Shown one piece after another: positions 7,147 to 14,100 of a DNA stretch of 16,510 bases (position 1 is the first letter of the stretch; each line of letters opens with the position of its first letter). The stretch is taken from assembly GCA_016932965.1 (NCBI GenBank), contig JAFGBW010000029.1, positions 1 through 16,510 of the forward strand. The letters are read 5' to 3'. The stretch is from Candidatus Auribacterota bacterium (GTDB lineage: Bacteria; Auribacterota; JAFGBW01). A program made the translations under genes and the position numbers. The notes under the pieces are model-generated. The model had not been told where the DNA came from and ran no database searches. It was given only the letters and a program-made list of their open reading frames with translations.

Positions 7147-7917
7147 TCAGGATTTGACCCCGATAATGGCCGTGTAATCCACCCGGTTCATGAACATGGC
7201 GATGTTGTTTTCCCTGAAGTATTCATCGACTGCTTTCCTGGCGCCTAAAAAGTGGCCGTAATCATCAACAATGAGAATACCTCCTTTTGCCAGGCGGGGA
7301 AACAGGTGGATCAATTCATGTTTAGTGGATGAGTAAAAGTCCGTATCCAGACGCAAAAGCGCGATTTCAGAGTTGGCTTTTTCCGGAAGCGTTTCCTCCA
7401 CCCTGCCCTGGATGAAACGAAACTGCTGCAGGGTGTTGCCGATTTTCGCCAGATTACTGCGGACTTCCTCCAGGGAGGATGCGTTCCATGCGGCTCCGCT
7501 TCCGGCATGGACATACTGGTCGCTTTTTTCGCGGTACCATTTCTCGTCATTGCCGTCCAGATCGATGTCCAGGTCACATCCCGGCGGCATTCCTGTGAAG
7601 GTGTCAAACAAGCATATCTCCCTGTGGTACTTCAATTGATCGAGCATCATGGCCATGGCCATGGCGGAACCGCCTTTCCAGACCCCGCATTCGACAAAAA
7701 CTCCGGGAATATTGTTCCGAACGATGTATTTGACAGCGCGTATCAGGGCAAACATGGTTTCAGGTGTGGTCTGGGTATAAGGCCGGCAGATTTGCATGAT
7801 GTGCTTCTCCTCTTCCCCGGCATAGGGAATGCGCCTTAAGAAATTATGTTCATCGATGATTTTTTTCGGCACCAGATCATAGCCGAAAGCATGAAGGATT
7901 TTTCTGATTATATTCAT
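7147..7917 (-). CDS. TylF/MycF-family SAM-dependent O-methyltransferase
   Basis: A 256-residue class I methyltransferase of the TylF (macrocin O-methyltransferase) family, whose characterised members methylate sugar hydroxyls using S-adenosylmethionine and a divalent metal. The SAM-binding motif VECGVWKGG is at 75-83, LFDTFTGMPP at 103-112, LRLDTDFYSSTKHE at 188-201 (D191, D193) and LIVDDYGHF at 215-223 (D218, D219). The last two supply the acidic residues expected for metal and substrate binding. The length is typical and complete. The minus-strand GGTGA (7924-7928) precedes the start. In non-antibiotic producers this family usually acts on glycans or sugar nucleotides, so modification of a surface polysaccharide is a reasonable inference. 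The gene stands alone, divergent from the giant gene at 8166, and no clear terminator was found beyond 7147. Confidence 0.9.
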   Translation of the reverse strand: MNIIRKILHAFGYDLVPKKIIDEHNFLRRIPYAGEEEKHIMQICRPYTQTTPETMFALIRAVKYIVRNNIPGVFVECGVWKGGSAMAMAMMLDQLKYHREICLFDTFTGMPPGCDLDIDLDGNDEKWYREKSDQYVHAGSGAAWNASSLEEVRSNLAKIGNTLQQFRFIQGRVEETLPEKANSEIALLRLDTDFYSSTKHELIHLFPRLAKGGILIVDDYGHFLGARKAVDEYFRENNIAMFMNRVDYTAIIGVKS

Positions 7918-7984
7918 GGATATTCACCATACGGCTGAATCATAACCTATTTTTTAAATTTCAGGTACTTTTTTCAGACTCAAT

Positions 7985-8016
7985 AAACCTTCTCCGCTTG
8001 TGGGAGAGGAAGGGTT
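7985..8016. repeat. Imperfect REP-like inverted repeat
   Basis: AAACC.TTC.TCC and GGGAGAGGAAGGGTTT are imperfect inverted arms around GCTTGT. The pattern resembles degenerate CTCTCCC...GGGAGAGG palindromes scattered in many genomes. It lies in the divergent intergenic region between the methyltransferase and the giant gene. Confidence 0.4.
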
Positions 8017-8020
8017 TGAA

Positions 8021-8054
8021 TTGATCGTGATCATAGAAAATGGAATGTGATCAT
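8021..8054. promoter_or_regulatory. Candidate regulator sites: FNR/CRP-like box and paired GTGATCAT
   Basis: TTGATCGTGATCAT (8021-8034) fits TTGAT-N4-ATCAA with one mismatch, the FNR/CRP-superfamily pattern. The word GTGATCAT occurs at 8027-8034 and 8047-8054, exactly 20 bp apart (two helical turns), just upstream of the putative -35 at 8060. The arrangement suggests an activator or repressor site for the giant gene, the divergent methyltransferase or both. Confidence 0.35.
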
Positions 8055-8059
8055 GGGTA

Positions 8060-8092
8060 TTGACTTAAATGAAATTATCAGGTAAATATAAC
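8060..8092 (+). promoter_or_regulatory. Putative promoter of the giant gene
   Basis: TTGACT (8060-8065) with TAAATA at 17-bp spacing (8083-8088), or TATAAC at 21-bp spacing (8087-8092). The layout (TTGAC, about 20 bases, TATAAC) resembles the one before the TonB-dependent receptor. The only purine-rich tract before the start, AAGTGAAGGAAAAG (about 8134-8146), is some 20 bases from the ATG, so no normal ribosome-binding site is present. Confidence 0.35.
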
Positions 8093-8165
8093 AATGCAAA
8101 AAGTGTATGTATTTATTACAGCGTTGATTAATGAAGTGAAGGAAAAGTTTTTTTAACATTTCTTT

Positions 8166-11100
8166 ATGAAAAGAGTTCTGACAGGTTTTTTCATCGCAGC
8201 GGCCGTGTTATTTTTTGCCTGGGCAAAAGACACGGATTCTTTATCTCCTTCTTCTTTTTTAAAGGATATCCCTCCGTCTGAACCTGAAGAGGCATTGGTT
8301 TATCAAGCCAGGGAAAATCTGCTTCGCTCTGTTGTAGAAAGTGCTCATCCAAGGAGTCTCGAGGATTTTGATGAATCGGATATAACCAAATCCCTTCAGA
8401 CTGTTGCAAAAAATCTCTCCGGTGTTTTTGAATCCGGTTTTCTTCAGTTGTCTGCGTTTGACCGGGCCATTCCCATTCAGGAGGCGGTTGCCAAATTTTT
8501 GTCCGGCAGGCCTGAGCTTGGTGTAAAGGATGTCAGTGAACTTTCCGCTGTATTATCCGCTGCAGCAGCAAAGGCATGGAAAATCGAATCCAGGGCTCCG
8601 CAGGACAACTGGATGAATTTTGCAGGAAAAGAGGGAAATCTTTTTGCGGAAAGTCCGGTTTTCCTGGAAGAGGTGGCTCCCGGCGGAGTGCGGGTGATTG
8701 TCTCGGAGCCCATGTGGAAAACGCTGACACCGGGAGAGCGGATTTCACTCATCCTCGGCGCGTATCTGAAAAATCATTTCCGGCAGACACCTCATGACGC
8801 AGAGGCCATATCCCAGATAATAAAACCTGCCCTGGAAGCGGCATTTGACGCAAAGTGGAATGAAGCTCCCTTAATTTCAGAACTCAAAGAATACGGAAAC
8901 ATGAAATGGAACCTTTTAAAAGCCGGATTCAAAGGCGACATGGAGGCTTACCGGCAGGCGAGAACGGCTCTTTTGAATCAGATCCAAGCGCTTCATGAAC
9001 AGACGAAAGCCTTGTCTTCAGGGACCCTGACCATGCTGTTTGAGCAGGCCAGGATGGAACTCGTTAAAGAGATCGGAACCGACCCGGATATTCCTGAGAT
9101 GGTCAAAAAAATACGGTTCCCCGGAATGGAAAAAATGCAGCCTGAAAACCTGTTTTTTCTGTGTCTCCCCAATCCGATGGAAATCAGGCAGCAAGTGGGT
9201 TTTTCATTTTCCGCCGGGCAGTTGAAAGTCATCAAGGAGGTGACGGGTGAGACGGCCCGGGATTTATACAGCTCCGAAGGCGAGGTAAAAGTCGCGGATA
9301 AGCAAAAAGAATTCATGGACGATGTGTTGTCCTGGAATCTGGCCAGTTTTCTTCCTGAAGAACCTGATCCGGCTTCCCTGCAGGAGGTTGTCTTCGGAGG
9401 TTTATTCAATTTATCCAGGATGGAACATGCGGGCGGGTACTTTCATCCGGGCACCCGGAAGCTTTATTTTCCGGATTTAAAAAATCTTTTGAATTTGCGG
9501 ATTTTTCTCAAGCATGAGCTGGTGCATTACCTGGCTTTTAAGAAAATTTTGAAGTTTGATTTCAGGTTTGAATGGACCACCACGGCGATTCATGTTCTGG
9601 AGGCTGTAGAATACGCCGGGGAGGACAAACTGGGATTATTGCGTTCCTCCATGGGGCCTTTGGTGGATTCTCTTTTTGAAAAGGGAAAAGAGGCCGCAAG
9701 AAAAGGCGCTCCTGGACTTTTATTTGCCCAGACAGCCCAGGGTCCTGTCATCAGCCTGGAATATTTAAAAAGTCTCGTTGAAAAAGTGTATCATGAAAAT
9801 GGATACCCTACTGAAGGACTCTCTGTTGAAGACGGCTGGGACAGGGAAATCGGTGTGGTTCTGGCAGGCATCATGTACGCGAGGCGTCATGATCAGGAGG
9901 ACCAGGAGCCTTATCTTATTGTGCTCAAGAAATTTTTTGACGTGATTCATGAGACCATGCGTCCGCCGACTCCGGAGGAGCAGCAATGGGTGGATAAAAC
10001 TCTTATTCCAAAATTAAAGGCGTACGCGGATTTTACACTGGATGGAAAAACAGTCTTTGCACCCATTGATCCGAAAGATCCGGTGCGCCAGTGGAAGGTG
10101 GAGGTACAGGGCCAGAAAAAAATTGTCCGCTACGTTCCTGAAGAAATCTGGCCAAGGGATTATTACGGAGCTGATCCGGAGGCTCGTCAGCAGAGGGCGG
10201 AGGACAACGCTTTTGCGGCCTTGTCGGAAACGCTTTTCCGGCATAAGCATTCCAGGCTTGACCAGGCCATGCCCCAGGCAGTGGCAAAAGGGATTTCCGA
10301 TGAGAATAAAAGTTTGTTTGAAACGTTATGGAAAAACCTGGAAACGATTGAAATCCTTCGTGAAGGATTGTCCATGTACAGGGGGCTCGAGGCAGCCGGG
10401 GATGATTTAAAAAGCGCCGGCACTCCGGGATTTTCCGGTTTTACTTCTACGAACCTGGGACGTCAGATCTATAATACCTGGAAGGAACGGTTTTCCATAC
10501 GGAATGCGGATGTGGCGGAAACCTTACTGGCAGGGCTCCCCTATCCGATCCAGTTTTTGAACAGCATATTATACAGGATGGTCATGGGTGAGGCCAATGA
10601 TCCCCGGCTCAAGAATAAAAAAGTTCTAGACGCCATAGACAGGACGCGCGAACACTGGCAGGCGCTCATGAATGGCACAGCCTGGTCTGAAAACGCTGAA
10701 GCTGAATTTGAAAAAATCTGGGATAAAATCTGGCCTGAGTTTCTGGAACTGCACAAACTGGCATTGAAGGAGGAGGAGGAGAGAAGAGTCTACGACCGTT
10801 TAAGACGGGACAATTTAAAAGGCGACGAGCCTTCCTGGGATGATTTGTCGGACGAGGACAAGGAGGCGTTGAGGGAATTCATCGAACGCGCATTGGATCA
10901 GATGACCCCGGAAGAAAGGGAGGCATTAAAGGAAGCCGCGAGGGATGCGTTGGAGCAGGAATATCAGGATGCAGGAGAGATGGCAGGGCAAGCCTGTGCA
11001 CAGCCTGCTCCGGGTCCGGCTGGGGCTCAAGCTGGCGGTCAGGTTTCTCCGGAAGGAGGAGAAGGAGCCGCACAGCCTGGTATGGAAGGCGGCGCACAAA

Positions 11101-14100
11101 GACAGCCTGAAACAGCCCCTGGTCAGGCGGTTCAGCCTGCTCCGGGTCCGGATCTGACATCATTGAACCCGGATCAGTTGAAAGAGTATCTGGAGGATTT
11201 GAAAGGAGAAGTGGCAAGGCTGGAAGGCGCGCTGTCTGACATGCAAAGTAAAATCAGCGAGCTGGGAAATCAGACAGGAGAAGTGTCGAGAGGAACGGAA
11301 GGAGTGACAGGCGCGGTCAGCGATGAAAATGCAGGAAAAGCAGGAGAAATTGCCGACGCATCCGGCAACCTGGAAAACAAGGCTGGGGAACTGGACAACA
11401 AGGCAAAGGGGTTGGCAAAAGACGCGGGACAGGTGAGAGGAGGTGTTGAACGTACTGGCAAGGATGCTCCAAGTCCTGAACTCGCGGACAAGGCAAACCG
11501 TTCAGCTAAAAATATGGAGGGAGAAGCAGGCAATTTGTCAAAGGAAACCGAAGAACTGCTTCGTCAGATCAGGGAGGCGGCGGGCCAGGCCAGGGACCTC
11601 AAGGCAAAAATTGATGAAAAAGCGGCCGGAAGCACGGTGAGACAGCATCTGGACAAACTCAAGGAGAACCTGGAAAAGGCACGGGGGAAGATTGACCAGG
11701 TGGCAGCACAGGCGGCAAAAACCTCCGGTGCAGCCGGAGAACTTGGAAAAGACCTTCAAAACAGGGACAACTCAAAGCCCCTCCGCATGGACAATCTTCC
11801 ATCGAACAAGGGGAAGAAAGGTCAAGGCAAGGCAGAACCACAAACCTCACCTGGTCAGGCAGACCAGACATTTGAACCAGCGGAACCCGGAGAACCCGGA
11901 AAAGAAGAGAAAGCCGAGGCCAGCCCACCGTCCTTTGAGCAGATTTTAAGTTCAGTGGGGGCAAAAGAACCGGAAGCTTCAACGGATGAAGAGAATGTTC
12001 CCGAATTCCCGGTTTTTTCTGATCCTCCCTCAGAGATGCCTTCTTTTTCCGAAGCAGGGGAAACAGCGCCTACACCCGGAACCGAGGATCTGCCGGAAGG
12101 ATGGCGGGAGAATTTAAGGGAATTCAGTGCAGCAGTGCAGATGGACGCGGATCCTTTGATCCGCAATATAAACCGGATTTTAAATCCTGATGCCAGGGTC
12201 GGTGCGATACCCGGGTTTTTGGAAGGGGATCTTGATGAACTCGTGGATATGAAAGTTAATGGAACAGGCTTCACCCAGCCTGGTGATGAAAAGCCGGAAG
12301 ACATGGTGGTCTCTCTTTACCTGGATCTGTCAGGCAGCATGATAATTGAAGGAAGAATCGGGCAGGCCCAGTACGCGGCATTTATTTTAACCAAGGCCCT
12401 TTTTGAATTGAAGAACAAGTATAAGCTTTTTGACGTGAACATTCGTTTTGAGGTTTGGGGATTCACGGACATGCAGGAACCCCTTATTTCCTTTGAACAC
12501 AGCGACAAGGTTCAGCCCAGCCAGGTGGAGGCGGAGATTTACCGGATGCTCATGAAAATCCAGCCCGGAGGAGAAAACGATGACGTGACAGCGCTCCAGA
12601 GGCAGTGGGACAGCCTGAAACGGCAGGGCTCCAGCGGAACCAAACGAATTGGTTTTTTTGTTTCGGATTCCACCTCCAATGAAGGTGAAAATGCCTCCAG
12701 GATGAATCAAATTGTAAAAGATGCGAAGAACAAGGACAATATTCTGCTTTTCGGGCTGGGGGTGGGAAGCCAGATGTGTCAGCGTCTTGTGGGTTCGATT
12801 TTTGAGGATCATGCGGTTCCTGTGGGAGGAAAACCGGGGAGCCTGGGAAGCGCGATCATCAGGAAATTGTTCCAATTAGCAGGTGTCAAAGTGGCGGATT
12901 ATTCCTGGATGGAGCTGGTGAAGAGGGTGTTTTCTCCTGTTGAACAACTGTTCATTCAGGCCGGACTGGTCATCGGCAGGCAGGTGCTTTTAATGACGCA
13001 GGCGGTCATCAATGCCATGCGGGAGGAGGACATTCCGGGTTACGAGGAATACGGGTTCAAATACCGTCATGAAAAAGGCATCAAGTACCTGGTGCATTAT
13101 CCCAAAGACACCAGCGGAAACCGGTCAAAAACGTTTGATTATAAAAAGCGCATCGGGCATGAAGGAGACTTCAAACCCAGTTATCTGCCGTATTCAGAAT
13201 CAAATGAAGCGGTGCTGATCGATATGCTCAAACGATCAGACAAGGGATCTGACACCAATGCCAAGCTGGATTACCGGTCTTCCATGACGCACCCGATGGT
13301 GTCTGAAGACGGCGAGCGTTTCATCCGCGGCGTATCCACGGGAGCCTTAGAATTATGGAACCAGAAGACCCGGTCGTTGATCGTGCGTCTGGATAAGCAG
13401 GCGGATTTTGTGCCTCAGCCGGACTGGCCAAAAGTGGAGGAAACGGTCTGGAACGGAACCGTCCGGGACGGAAAGCTGTATCTTTTGACCGCCACGAAAC
13501 AGGGCGGGCTTGCCATGAAAACCTATGAACAACAGGCAGGACAATGGGTTCTGGCTGAGAATCTGTTCTGGGATGATGAAAGTCCGAACGGGAGGCTGGT
13601 GAACCTCATGGGGGAATCCGGCACAGGGAAAGGGGAATTATTAAAAGCCGCGGCGCATCTATGTCAGAAACGGCTTGTGTTTGTCTCCTGTCACAAGGAC
13701 ATGGGCAGGGGAGATTTTGTGTATTACGCGACCTACGGCGAGGAAGAGGAAGGCAAGACCGGCAAGAAATATTCGCATTTGAACGAAGCGGCGCAGTGGG
13801 GAGACTGGGTGGTTCTGGACGAATTCAACAAGGTGGAGACGAACGTCCGGAAGGAACTCCAGACTTCTTTCCAGGAACGGACCTATGAACGTGATATCGA
13901 GGAGACCGTTGCGGGTGGGTCCACAGCCATCCGCCCGATTTCCTACCGCTGGCACCCGGACACCCGGGTGTTTCTGACAGGCAATCCGTTTGACAACGGC
14001 AGGCTGTACAAGGTGAACGAATACGACGATGCGGAAAAACGCCGCATGGAAACCATACCCGTCAGGTGGCAGACCCCGTCTGAAGAAGTGGAAATGCTCA

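Noticed and set aside
10879-11982. Long minus-strand frames (Pro/Leu/Ser-rich) opposite the linker
   Set aside because: They are antisense shadows of the low-complexity and coiled-coil part of the giant gene, with repetitive composition and no start signals.
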